Position numbers and translations under genes: made by a program. Below, one piece after another: positions 1 to 5,937 of a stretch of DNA of 6,345 nt. The notes beneath the pieces were generated by a model. The model saw only the letters and a list, made by a program, of their open reading frames with translations. It was not told where the DNA came from and did no database searches. Source of the DNA: Acidimicrobiales bacterium (lineage in GTDB: Bacteria; Actinomycetota; Acidimicrobiia; Acidimicrobiales; JAKAVM01); assembly GCA_027451785.1 (NCBI GenBank), contig DAIDIS010000132.1:1-6345 (forward strand), read 5' to 3'. Position 1 is the first letter of the stretch, and each line of letters starts with the position of its first letter.

Positions 1-85
1 GACACTCCTGCCAGGCAACTCCCATTCCCGGTCTCTGCGACCCCTGACCTGGGAATACAACTGCGACCCCGGATTTCTCGCTCAA
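1..85 (-). CDS. fabD: Malonyl-CoA:ACP transacylase (FabD), N-terminal fragment
   Basis: This is the first 28 codons of a gene that continues beyond the left edge. Read on the minus strand from a TTG at 85-83 it gives MSEKSGVAVVFPGQGSQRPG followed by MG. The block FPGQGSQ-x-x-GMG is the N-terminal hallmark of malonyl-CoA:ACP transacylases. FabD moves the malonyl group from CoA to acyl carrier protein in cytoplasmic type II fatty acid synthesis; its catalytic Ser and His lie further on, outside the window. The TTG start is supported by an AGGGGA Shine-Dalgarno (complement of 93-98) with a 7-nt spacer. The gene is divergent from the YqgE-family gene. With only 28 residues, an acyltransferase domain starting a polyketide synthase cannot be excluded, but a stand-alone FabD is more likely because the motif begins so near the start. 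Confidence 0.85.
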   Translation of the reverse strand, partial: MSEKSGVAVVFPGQGSQRPGMGVAWQEC

Positions 86-92
86 ATGATCA

Positions 93-98
93 TCCCCT
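93..98 (-). promoter_or_regulatory. Ribosome binding site of fabD
   Basis: The minus strand reads AGGGGA here, 7 nt before the TTG codon at 85-83. It is the reason for choosing TTG as the fabD start, since no ATG or GTG is suitably placed in frame. Confidence 0.65.
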
Positions 99-125
99 GG
101 ATTGTCTAGTTGCCCGCAGTGCCGG

Positions 126-131
126 AATATA
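126..131 (-). promoter_or_regulatory. Possible -10 box for fabD
   Basis: The minus strand reads TATATT, five of six matches to TATAAT, about 40 nt upstream of the fabD start. This would leave a leader of roughly 35 nt that contains the AGGGGA site. No good -35 hexamer is seen 16-18 nt upstream, so this is only a candidate. The surrounding 150-175 stretch is also AT-rich (TATACA at 156-161 and TATAGT at 162-167 on the plus strand) and could serve the divergent yqgE gene. Confidence 0.3.
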
Positions 132-226
132 CCTGCGAGCACCGTAGGCTGCATGTATACATATAGTTCATAGAGTTCAAATCTTCTAACCGGAAAGAAA
201 CCGAAGAGTCCCTTACCGGCCGCCTC

Positions 227-778
227 TTGGTGGCCTCGCCGATGCTTACCGACCCGAATTTTTTCAGGACGGTTGTGCTCCTTTTTGAAAACAGTGAAGG
301 CGGCTCTATGGGTGTCGTGATCAATCGGCCCAGCGAGATGCCGGTTGAAGAGCCCTTGCCGGGGTGGGACCGGTGCGCGAGCAGTCCGTCGGTGGTTTTC
401 TTTGGGGGGCCGGTTGCACCCGACTCCGCAATCGGGCTGGCCCGTCTCAAAGGAGTTGACGATCTGCCTGACGCAGAGTGGTGGCTACCCCTCTCGAAAA
501 AGAGCTTCGGCAGCAGCATCGGAACCATCGACCTTTCCGCCTCTGCTCAAGAGGCCGAACCCTACGTAAGGGATACCCGAATATTCGTCGGGCATGCCGG
601 TTGGAGCGGCGGACAACTGGAGGACGAGATCGCCAGCGGGGCTTGGTTTGTCGTCCATCTGCACGACGACGACGTGTTCGACCCTGAGCCGGAGATGCTC
701 TGGGAGAAGGTCCTAAGGCGCCAAGGGGGGAAGCTATCAATGCTTGCGTCCTTCCCCGTGGACCCTTCAGTCAACTGA
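227..778 (+). CDS. YqgE/AlgH family protein (DUF179)
   Basis: From a TTG start this encodes 183 residues of a YqgE/AlgH-family protein. Recognisable blocks are VASPMLTDPNFFRTVVLL (residues 2-19), GVVINRPS (29-36), FFGGPV (59-63 region), and VGHAGWSGGQLEDEIASGAW (121-140), followed by the C-terminal VLRRQGGKLSMLASFPVDPS. The ending closely resembles what I recall of the mycobacterial homologue. The family is a cytoplasmic alpha/beta protein with no agreed biochemical role; the AlgH name comes from alginate regulation in Pseudomonas and should not be transferred. The start is doubtful: the frame stays open upstream to the TAG at 164-166, and codons 209-226 read SLTGRL, which runs into LVASP and matches the usual beginning of the family. 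No ATG, GTG or TTG lies in that extension and no Shine-Dalgarno precedes 227. Family assignment is firm; the 5' end is not. Confidence 0.9.
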   Translation: MVASPMLTDPNFFRTVVLLFENSEGGSMGVVINRPSEMPVEEPLPGWDRCASSPSVVFFGGPVAPDSAIGLARLKGVDDLPDAEWWLPLSKKSFGSSIGTIDLSASAQEAEPYVRDTRIFVGHAGWSGGQLEDEIASGAWFVVHLHDDDVFDPEPEMLWEKVLRRQGGKLSMLASFPVDPSVN

Positions 779-806
779 CCGACGAAGTCGCATTCCCTGC
801 AAGGGC

Positions 807-831
807 AAGGTCCACATAAGCCCAGGACCTT
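807..831. terminator. Hairpin between convergent yqgE and pilZ genes
   Basis: AAGGTCC (807-813) and GGACCTT (825-831) form a perfect 7-bp inverted repeat with an 11-nt loop. It lies in the 66-bp gap between two convergent stop codons, which suits a bidirectional terminator. There is no clean T-tract on either side, so a Rho-independent role is uncertain. Confidence 0.4.
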
Positions 832-844
832 CCTTTGCCGGACA

Positions 845-1507
845 CTAGCTGATCTGGCGCAATTTGCGTTCTTTGAGTTGCAGCTCAAAAAGGTACTTAC
901 GGATGAACTCGCGGTCCCGGTCTTCAATGTCTTGGAATTGGGTCCCGAGCTCGACACGCCTCGGGTCCCTTGAGTCGACCCTCACAACCTTGGCGTGACA
1001 GCTGATCATCTCGCTGCCCAGATTCACCGAAACGGTAACGATGTCACCCAGGACGATCTTTTCCTGGCCTAACACCGCACACCTCATCCCGCCCTCCGAA
1101 ATATCGAGCATCGTCGCCTTCTTGGACATGCCATTGTGGAGCAACGACATCTCCCCGATCGTCTGTACCCGAACGTGATTTCTGAGTTGCTTGGTCCTGG
1201 ATGAGCCCGTGACCTGAAGGACCCACATCGGTACGTCTTCTTCAACCAGCTTGGCCAACACGGCTGGGATGTAATGCTGGCCACGAGCATCCGTATAGGA
1301 AAAAATCATCTTCGAGCCGATCTCACCGACAAAGGACTCACCCTTGTAGATGGGGCAGCGGATCACCAGCAGGTACCTTGTTGCGTCGAAAGCCCTTACC
1401 TTGGCCTCCATGCCGCGCTGGCCAGGTGTCAGCCCCAGCACAGAGCCGAACGCTCCCTCCCGGGGCCACACAACCTTCAGTTCACTGCTGCGCCTGAAGA
1501 GGCTCAT
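845..1507 (-). CDS. PilZ domain protein with YcgR-like N-terminal domain
   Basis: The 220-residue product has the two-part layout of YcgR-type flagellar-brake proteins: a beta-rich N-terminal domain (about 1-100) and a PilZ domain (about 105-205). The c-di-GMP-binding signatures are both intact: RNHVR (R109 and R113, the RxxxR motif) and DISEGG (135-140, the D/N-x-S-x-x-G motif). The charged helical tail after 193 is also typical. By family knowledge it should bind cyclic di-GMP in the cytoplasm and pass that signal to a partner; the partner is unknown and no flagellar gene is in view. The ATG at 1507 is preceded by AGGAG (complement of 1518-1522, 10-nt spacer), and an in-frame stop at 1513-1511 rules out any longer start. 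It is convergent with yqgE and divergent from the surface-protein gene at 1729. Confidence 0.88.
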   Translation of the reverse strand: MSLFRRSSELKVVWPREGAFGSVLGLTPGQRGMEAKVRAFDATRYLLVIRCPIYKGESFVGEIGSKMIFSYTDARGQHYIPAVLAKLVEEDVPMWVLQVTGSSRTKQLRNHVRVQTIGEMSLLHNGMSKKATMLDISEGGMRCAVLGQEKIVLGDIVTVSVNLGSEMISCHAKVVRVDSRDPRRVELGTQFQDIEDRDREFIRKYLFELQLKERKLRQIS

Positions 1508-1517
1508 TCCTCAGGGT

Positions 1518-1522
1518 CTCCT
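1518..1522 (-). promoter_or_regulatory. Ribosome binding site of the PilZ gene
   Basis: The minus strand reads AGGAG 10 nt before the ATG at 1507-1505. A second GAGG lies almost against the start codon and is too close to act. A stronger AGGAGG (complement of 1545-1550) lies further upstream and is not spaced for this start. Confidence 0.5.
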
Positions 1523-1560
1523 GCCGTCCATGGTCGGGGCCATACCTCCTGGTCATCTCC

Positions 1561-1597
1561 CTGTTGTTCTGCCCGGCTACAAACCTGGCTACAACAG
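1561..1597. repeat. Overlapping inverted and direct repeats in the divergent spacer
   Basis: CTGTTGT (1561-1567) and ACAACAG (1591-1597) are a perfect 7-bp inverted pair 23 nt apart. Inside and overlapping it, GGCTACAA occurs twice (1575-1582 and 1587-1594), 12 bp apart. The block sits in the spacer between the divergent PilZ gene (start 1507) and the surface-protein gene (start about 1729). The rest of 1508-1728 shows no gene I can support and no convincing -35/-10 pair. An operator role is inference only. Confidence 0.3.
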
Positions 1598-1728
1598 ACG
1601 GAACCCAACATCTGAAAACTCGGCATTTCGGTGCCAATAGTTGATGGTAAGGCGGCGCGGGCAATCTTCCAATGGCGTGAAAACACTTGCGACATTCAGA
1701 TTCGTTGTCGCGATTATGGTCTTGGGGG

Positions 1729-2742
1729 ATGTTTTTGTCTTCTATCGGGCGCCACAAGACGATCGCGCTGGCCATAGTTGCCAGCCTTGTCATCGTCGGG
1801 GGCACCTACATCTCTTCCCGGCCGCTCAAGGGGGCCGCATTACGGGAAGCCGAGATCAGCTACCTAGGCGAAATTCAGCCCGTTATATCGAATGTGGCCT
1901 CGGCCTCGCAAGCCGTCAGAACGGTACTCGCGTCCGCGCCCTCAATGACGCGGCTACAACTCATTACCACGCTAACCAATCTTGCCAACTCGATGGATAA
2001 TGCAAAGTCCCAGGTTGATACGGCCGCAATCGTGGGAAGAACATCTCTTCGGACCAGCTCGCTAACGTCAGCACTCTCTCAATGGGACCAAGCCACTCAC
2101 CAGCTGGAGAGTGCCATCAGCCAAGCACTCGACGGGATGGGCAACAGCTCGGCTGCAAGTCAACTAGTGGGCACCGGGTCCACCTACTACCAGGGCAACA
2201 GCGCCTACGAGTCCTTTCTTGCGTCCATCCCGGCCCCTCTTTCGAAGCGATTCCGGCTGCCTACGCCGAATTGGGGTGATCCAAATGGAGCATGGGGAGC
2301 GCTGGGTGTAAGCGAGTTGGTCTCCGCAATTGAGTCATCCGGCAGCCTGGCAATTTCCCACCAAGTCGAGCTCGTCACCGTCAATACCAATCCTCAGCCC
2401 GTCGTAGGACCGTCCAACTCGCTGCCCGTACTGGCGGGTTCGACAACCATCACAGTATCGGCAGTTGTAAAGAACACCGGGAACGTCGAAGAGAGCAACG
2501 TAAGCGTGGGAATTCAGCTCAAGGACTCGACCGGGAATACTCAGCAATCGACCGTAACTACAGCAGTAAGCCCAGGCCGCGAAAGTGATGTTGATTTCCC
2601 TGCACTAAATCTCAACTACAGCACGTCAACAACGCTGACGGTGACGGTCACTCCCGTAGCGGGGCAGGTTTCCTCTGCGAATACCGAAGATACGCTCACC
2701 TTCTCAGTACCTGCACCGCCGCCGCCAAACGTGTTGGGCTAG
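1729..2742 (+). CDS. Membrane-anchored protein with CARDB-like Ig domain, function unknown
   Basis: I do not recognise the family. From ATG 1729 the product is 337 residues. After a short basic N-terminus (SIGRHK) a single hydrophobic segment (TIALAIVASLVIVGGTYI) should act as a signal anchor, leaving the rest outside the membrane. Next is a region rich in Ser, Ala, Thr and Gln (about residues 35-150), probably helical; then a Gly/Asn/Tyr/Trp-containing linker; then a beta-rich domain (about 215-330) with VVKNTGNVEESNVSVGIQL, the pattern of CARDB or related Ig-like adhesion folds; and a short proline-rich end. No sortase motif, lipobox or catalytic motif is visible. Starts are uncertain: TTG 1687 extends the ORF by 14 codons, ATG 1729 abuts a run of five Gs, and TTG 1735 has GGGGGA at a 5-nt spacing. 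All keep the membrane segment. A role in cell-surface or pilus-like structures is a guess from topology and from the divergent PilZ gene. Confidence 0.75.
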   Translation: MFLSSIGRHKTIALAIVASLVIVGGTYISSRPLKGAALREAEISYLGEIQPVISNVASASQAVRTVLASAPSMTRLQLITTLTNLANSMDNAKSQVDTAAIVGRTSLRTSSLTSALSQWDQATHQLESAISQALDGMGNSSAASQLVGTGSTYYQGNSAYESFLASIPAPLSKRFRLPTPNWGDPNGAWGALGVSELVSAIESSGSLAISHQVELVTVNTNPQPVVGPSNSLPVLAGSTTITVSAVVKNTGNVEESNVSVGIQLKDSTGNTQQSTVTTAVSPGRESDVDFPALNLNYSTSTTLTVTVTPVAGQVSSANTEDTLTFSVPAPPPPNVLG

Positions 2743-2747
2743 GAATT

Positions 2748-2805
2748 TCACGGCTGACGCCACTCGGCTCACAACCCGCGTCTCACGGTTGACGCCGCTC
2801 AGCTT
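2748..2805. repeat. Imperfect direct repeat, two 23-bp copies 35 bp apart
   Basis: Copies at 2748-2770 and 2783-2805 both begin TCACGG and share TGACGCC and CTC blocks. They match at 19 of 23 positions, and all four differences are transitions (C/T or A/G). The second copy spans the larC stop codon (2799-2801) and its last codons; the first lies in the 56-bp gap between two convergent genes. Each copy contains a short GGC/GCC or near-equivalent dyad, too weak for a confident terminator. Confidence 0.5.
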
Positions 2806-4055
2806 CGCCGATCGGTCTCGCGTTCCACCTTGGCCTTCACTTCACGGAATGTCTTCGAGGTGGACTTGGCCGCCGCCGACACATCGTCGAACTCCGCTTT
2901 CACGCCGAATTGGCCCTGCTTGAGACGGACCACGTGCTCCCCGAAGGATGACTCGCCGAGGGTTCTATCCGACACCCACCTGGTTCTATGGGAAACCCGT
3001 ATTCCCAAGGTTCCCGTTTCCTTGGCGACAACCTCTGTCATCATTCGGACCGACCCGACGGAGCAAAGGACGCTGAATACGAACGCCGGACGACTTTTCT
3101 TGCCCGTCACAGGCGCAACCCAGCAGTCCAGAGCGCCAATGCCCATTAGCCTTTCGATGCAGTATCCCAATTGCTCGCCCGTAACATCGTCGAGGTTCGA
3201 TTCCAACAAGACCACGGTCTCATAAGTGCCTCCCAGGGAATCCGGGGCGATGACTGGCGGCTCTCCCCCATTCGGATCCACCAATGCCCTTCCGATCACA
3301 ACCTGAAGGCAGTTCGGCGATCCTTCGGTGTCGCGATCTCCAGCGCCATATCCGACACCGGTAACTTCCATTGCGGGCATGGGGCCGAACCTTGCAGCCC
3401 GGTTGGAAATTGTCTTTTGGGACATACCGGAATCCGTGGCCAGGTAAACCATCAGCGCAACCCCTGTCGGGGTCGAAAGCTCCATCGGCACGTCCACCCC
3501 GTAGGAGGGAACACCTTTCAATAGCTCACCCACGGCCGGTGAGGGATTCGGGTAGCGTCCGTGCGATGTGCCGATCGAGCCCCAACCGTTCGGGATCGGC
3601 GTCACGAAGACATCGGAGACACCCAGCAGGTCAAGGGCGATTGCAGTACCTACAATGTCGATGATCGAGTCGATCGCACCGACCTCATGGAAGTGCACGT
3701 CATCAGGATCAACTCCGTGAATCACCGCCTCCGCTCGGGCAAGAAGCTCGAAAACCCCTAGCGACCTGCTCTTGGCGCTCTGCGTCAATGCTGATCCGCC
3801 GATGTGCTCTCGGATAGTGCGCCAAGATCGGCTCGGGGTGCTTTCCTCGCTCACTAGAACCTTGATGTCGGTTGCCATTAACGAGGAGCGGCTCACCTTC
3901 TCGGCCTTGATCGACCAACCCGGCAGGTTCAGCTTCTTCAACTCATCTTGAAGGTCCTCAATCGGCAATCCGGCGTCAACAAGCGCTCCGAGTGCCATGT
4001 CGCCGGCAACCCCGGCAAAGCAGTTGAACCAGGCAACCGTGCGAGTTCTCGGCAA
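2799..4055 (-). CDS. larC: LarC, nickel-inserting enzyme of NPN cofactor synthesis
   Basis: LarC (pyridinium-3,5-bisthiocarboxylic acid mononucleotide nickel chelatase) uses CTP to insert nickel into the dithio-pyridinium nucleotide, giving the NPN cofactor of lactate racemase and related enzymes. From TTG 4055 the product is 418 residues, normal for the family. Visible blocks are FNCFAGVAGDMALGALVDAG (10-29), VHFHEVGAIDSIIDIVG (120-136), HGRYPNPSPAVGELL (165-179), ELSTPTGVAL (192-201), and LESNLDDVTGEQLGY (284-298) with GALD and KKSRPAF after it. TTG 4055 is chosen because AGGCGG (complement of 4063-4068) lies 7 nt upstream and the conserved region starts ten residues in; ATG 4106, 8 nt after the larB stop, would add 17 residues and is the main alternative. 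The whole protein lies in one frame, unlike the split larC1/larC2 of Lactiplantibacillus plantarum. It follows larB in an operon. Confidence 0.93.
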   Translation of the reverse strand: MPRTRTVAWFNCFAGVAGDMALGALVDAGLPIEDLQDELKKLNLPGWSIKAEKVSRSSLMATDIKVLVSEESTPSRSWRTIREHIGGSALTQSAKSRSLGVFELLARAEAVIHGVDPDDVHFHEVGAIDSIIDIVGTAIALDLLGVSDVFVTPIPNGWGSIGTSHGRYPNPSPAVGELLKGVPSYGVDVPMELSTPTGVALMVYLATDSGMSQKTISNRAARFGPMPAMEVTGVGYGAGDRDTEGSPNCLQVVIGRALVDPNGGEPPVIAPDSLGGTYETVVLLESNLDDVTGEQLGYCIERLMGIGALDCWVAPVTGKKSRPAFVFSVLCSVGSVRMMTEVVAKETGTLGIRVSHRTRWVSDRTLGESSFGEHVVRLKQGQFGVKAEFDDVSAAAKSTSKTFREVKAKVERETDRRS

Positions 4056-4062
4056 GCCGTCG

Positions 4063-4068
4063 CCGCCT
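4063..4068 (-). promoter_or_regulatory. Ribosome binding site deciding the larC TTG start
   Basis: The minus strand reads AGGCGG with a 7-nt spacer to the TTG at 4055-4053. The competing ATG at 4106 has only a weak AGG upstream. Confidence 0.45.
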
Positions 4069-4114
4069 AAGTCTGGCTTCGGGCCGACATCCACCGGTGA
4101 TCCCATCCAGTTGC

Positions 4115-4945
4115 CTACAGCAGTATCCGAGCCATTGCGCAAGCTGCGCCATATCCGTTGTCTATACCCACGACCGAGATGCCGGAGGCACAAGACGACA
4201 GCATCGCCAAAAGAGCCGTCACCCCATCCAGCCCAGACCCGTAGCCGACACTCGTAGGAACGGCCACCACTGGGCCGGCAGCTATGCCACCGACCAAGCT
4301 GGCAAGCGCTCCCTCCATTCCTGCAATCACAATTACGCCATCCGCTCCGAGGATCTCGCCGGAGTGCTCAAGCAGCCGGTGAACCCCGGCAACACCGCAA
4401 TCAGCAAAAAGCTTCGTACGAACCCCATTGGCCTCCAAGGTCGCCATACACTCGGCGCCAACCCCCAAGTCGGCTGTGCCCGCCGTCACTACTGCGACCC
4501 GTCGGTCGCCCTGAGGAGCCTTCCTCCAGACAACCGTAATCGGCCCAGCTTCGTCCACGATCCGCACTACGTTTCGTAGCTCCGTTTCATCGTCGTCCGC
4601 ACGCTTGACGACCTGACCGCTGGACGGATCCAAGAAGGTAGTTTCCCAACCGGGGTTCGCGCTGGCTGCAGCCTCAAATTGCTCGGGGTTCGCTCTTGTC
4701 AAAACGATCGGCTTTGAGGACTCTACTGCGGCAAGCTCGGATACGATCCGGGCGGCCTGGATGGGTGTCTTGCCGGGACCATAGACGGCTTCGGGGGTTT
4801 TCTGTCGCAGCGAACGGTGATGATCCACCTTCGCAAAGCCTAAGTCGGCAAAAGGGAGGCGCTGAAGATGGCTCAGGGCCTCGTCAGGAGTGGTCTCCCC
4901 GCTCCTGATCGCCTCGATTAGCTTCCGCAGAGCGGGTTCGTCCAC
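4115..4945 (-). CDS. larB: LarB, NaAD carboxylase/hydrolase of NPN cofactor synthesis
   Basis: LarB carboxylates the pyridinium ring of nicotinic acid adenine dinucleotide and releases AMP, giving pyridinium-3,5-biscarboxylic acid mononucleotide, the first step to NPN. It is related to PurE-type carboxylases. From GTG 4945 it is 276 residues, close to the usual 250 or so. Seen in order: an N-terminal helical part (ALRKLIEAIRSGETTPDEAL), DHHRSLRQKTPEAVYGPGKT (41-60), VVTAGTADLGVGAEC (152-166), CGVAGVHRLL (183-192), and GMEGALASLVGG (209-220) leading to PVVAVPTSVGYG (225-236) and GIDNGYGAACA (260-270). The last is usually N-IDNG; here the first residue is Gly. The frame stays open upstream through pheA, but that part resembles nothing in the family. 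A TTG near 4994 is a possible longer start overlapping pheA. LarE, which follows LarB in the pathway, is not in the window. Confidence 0.93.
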   Translation of the reverse strand: MDEPALRKLIEAIRSGETTPDEALSHLQRLPFADLGFAKVDHHRSLRQKTPEAVYGPGKTPIQAARIVSELAAVESSKPIVLTRANPEQFEAAASANPGWETTFLDPSSGQVVKRADDDETELRNVVRIVDEAGPITVVWRKAPQGDRRVAVVTAGTADLGVGAECMATLEANGVRTKLFADCGVAGVHRLLEHSGEILGADGVIVIAGMEGALASLVGGIAAGPVVAVPTSVGYGSGLDGVTALLAMLSSCASGISVVGIDNGYGAACAMARILL

Positions 4946-4951
4946 GATCTT

Positions 4952-4960
4952 TACTATCCT
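4952..4960. promoter_or_regulatory. Possible shared -10 region for larB and pheA
   Basis: Only 25 bp separate the GTG of larB (4945) and the ATG of pheA (4971). The plus strand has TACTAT at 4952-4957; the minus strand of the same bases reads ATAGTA within GGATAGTA, about 7 nt before the larB GTG. Neither gene has a clear Shine-Dalgarno here. Very short or leaderless transcripts would fit, with each -35 lying inside the opposite gene. This is inference from spacing and AT content. Confidence 0.25.
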
Positions 4961-4970
4961 GCCTATTGGT

Positions 4971-5915
4971 ATGGACCTGCTGACTTCAACTACCAAGGTA
5001 GGCTTTTTTGGCCCACCAGGCACTTTCACCGAGGAAGCGCTTCTCACACAGGCCGACTTGGCGGCGTGTGAGCTCATTCCCCTCACCACTGTCCAAGAGG
5101 TATTAAATGCCACCCACGAGGGACAGGTGTCGGTCGGATTCGTGCCGCTGGAGAATTCGATCGAGGGCACAGTCAACGCGACTATCGACGCATTGGTGTT
5201 CGACACCGACCTGTTTATCCAGCGCGAGGTGATCATCCCGATTCACCTTCACCTGCTCACTTTCGGTGAGGCGGAACTTTCGGATATCGAGAGCGTTATT
5301 TCATTTCCTCACGCAAGTGCCCAGTGCCGCCGCTTCCTATCAAAGGCGCTGCCCCACGCGGAAATACTCGCTGCCAACTCAACGGCGGACGCGGCTCGCC
5401 TAGTCGGCAACAACAAGGACCCGGCAATGGCCGCCATTGCTCCCGAGCTCTCCGCCGCCTTGTACGGTCTCGTCGTTGCGCAACGGGCAATCGAAGACCA
5501 CGCAGATGACGAGACCAAGTTCGTGGCAGTAGCAAAAAACACAATTCCAGCTCCCAGCGGCCACGATCGCACAACCATCGTCTGCTTCCAACGCGCTGAC
5601 CAACCGGGAAACCTCCACTCAATCCTCGGCGAGTTCAGCGCCCGGGGAATCAACCTGACCAAGCTGGAGTCCCGACCGACCAAAAAGGCCCTCGGTGAGT
5701 ACTGCTTCATCGTGGAACTACAGGGTCACCTCGCTGATGAAGTTGTGGCCGACGCCCTCATTGCACTTCGTTCGGAGCTTGCAGACCTTAAGTTCCTGGG
5801 CTCCTACCCAGCAGAGGGAGAAGGTGCCTCCACCCTTCGTGAGGCAGCCACAGAGTCCTGGAAAGCGGCAAGCTCATGGGTGTCTGACCTTCGCTCCCGG
5901 ATTGCAGCTACCTGA
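4971..5915 (+). CDS. pheA: Prephenate dehydratase with ACT domain
   Basis: This enzyme converts prephenate to phenylpyruvate, the committed step to phenylalanine, in the cytoplasm. From ATG 4971 it has 314 residues, typical of single-function PheA with no chorismate mutase domain. The catalytic domain (about 8-190) shows KVGFFGPPGTFTEEAL (9-24), PLENSIEGTVNATID (59-73), SFPHASAQC (111-119), NSTADAAR (136-143) and AAIAPELSAALYGL (154-167). The usual TRF catalytic motif reads TKF (182-184): the key Thr is kept and Arg is replaced by Lys. The ACT regulatory domain (about 201-280) has QPGNLHSILGEFSARGIN and ESRPT (233-237), which form the phenylalanine-binding interface; PGNL replaces the more usual PGAL. 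Feedback inhibition by phenylalanine is therefore expected. The start is set where the family homology begins; the frame is open further upstream but overlaps larB. It is divergent from larB and 22 bp ahead of a serine tRNA gene. Confidence 0.95.
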   Translation: MDLLTSTTKVGFFGPPGTFTEEALLTQADLAACELIPLTTVQEVLNATHEGQVSVGFVPLENSIEGTVNATIDALVFDTDLFIQREVIIPIHLHLLTFGEAELSDIESVISFPHASAQCRRFLSKALPHAEILAANSTADAARLVGNNKDPAMAAIAPELSAALYGLVVAQRAIEDHADDETKFVAVAKNTIPAPSGHDRTTIVCFQRADQPGNLHSILGEFSARGINLTKLESRPTKKALGEYCFIVELQGHLADEVVADALIALRSELADLKFLGSYPAEGEGASTLREAATESWKAASSWVSDLRSRIAAT

Positions 5916-5937
5916 CCGCTGTGATTAGCTCTTCGAC

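Noticed and set aside
1..147. Plus-strand frame open from the left edge to a TAG at 145-147
   Set aside because: It has no recognisable motif and overlaps the fabD N-terminus and its ribosome binding site on the other strand.
106..528. Minus-strand open frame of about 140 codons across yqgE
   Set aside because: It is a shadow of the clearly conserved YqgE-family gene; no motif is visible.
1505..1560. Several AGGA motifs in the pilZ leader as CsrA-type binding sites
   Set aside because: CsrA is not generally found in Actinobacteria, and purine-rich AGGA motifs are expected near ribosome binding sites.
1621..1636. GGCA/TGCC mini-hairpin upstream of the surface-protein gene
   Set aside because: A 4-bp stem is too short to separate from chance.
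4056..4193. Longer N-terminus of LarC reaching into the larB 3' end
   Set aside because: The residues from 4193 to 4107 are antiparallel-frame shadow of the conserved LarB C-terminus; only the starts at 4106 and 4055 are plausible.
4946..5236. Open frame extending larB upstream by 97 codons, antisense to pheA
   Set aside because: The added residues show no LarB homology, LarB is normally about 250 residues, and the other strand encodes well-conserved PheA.
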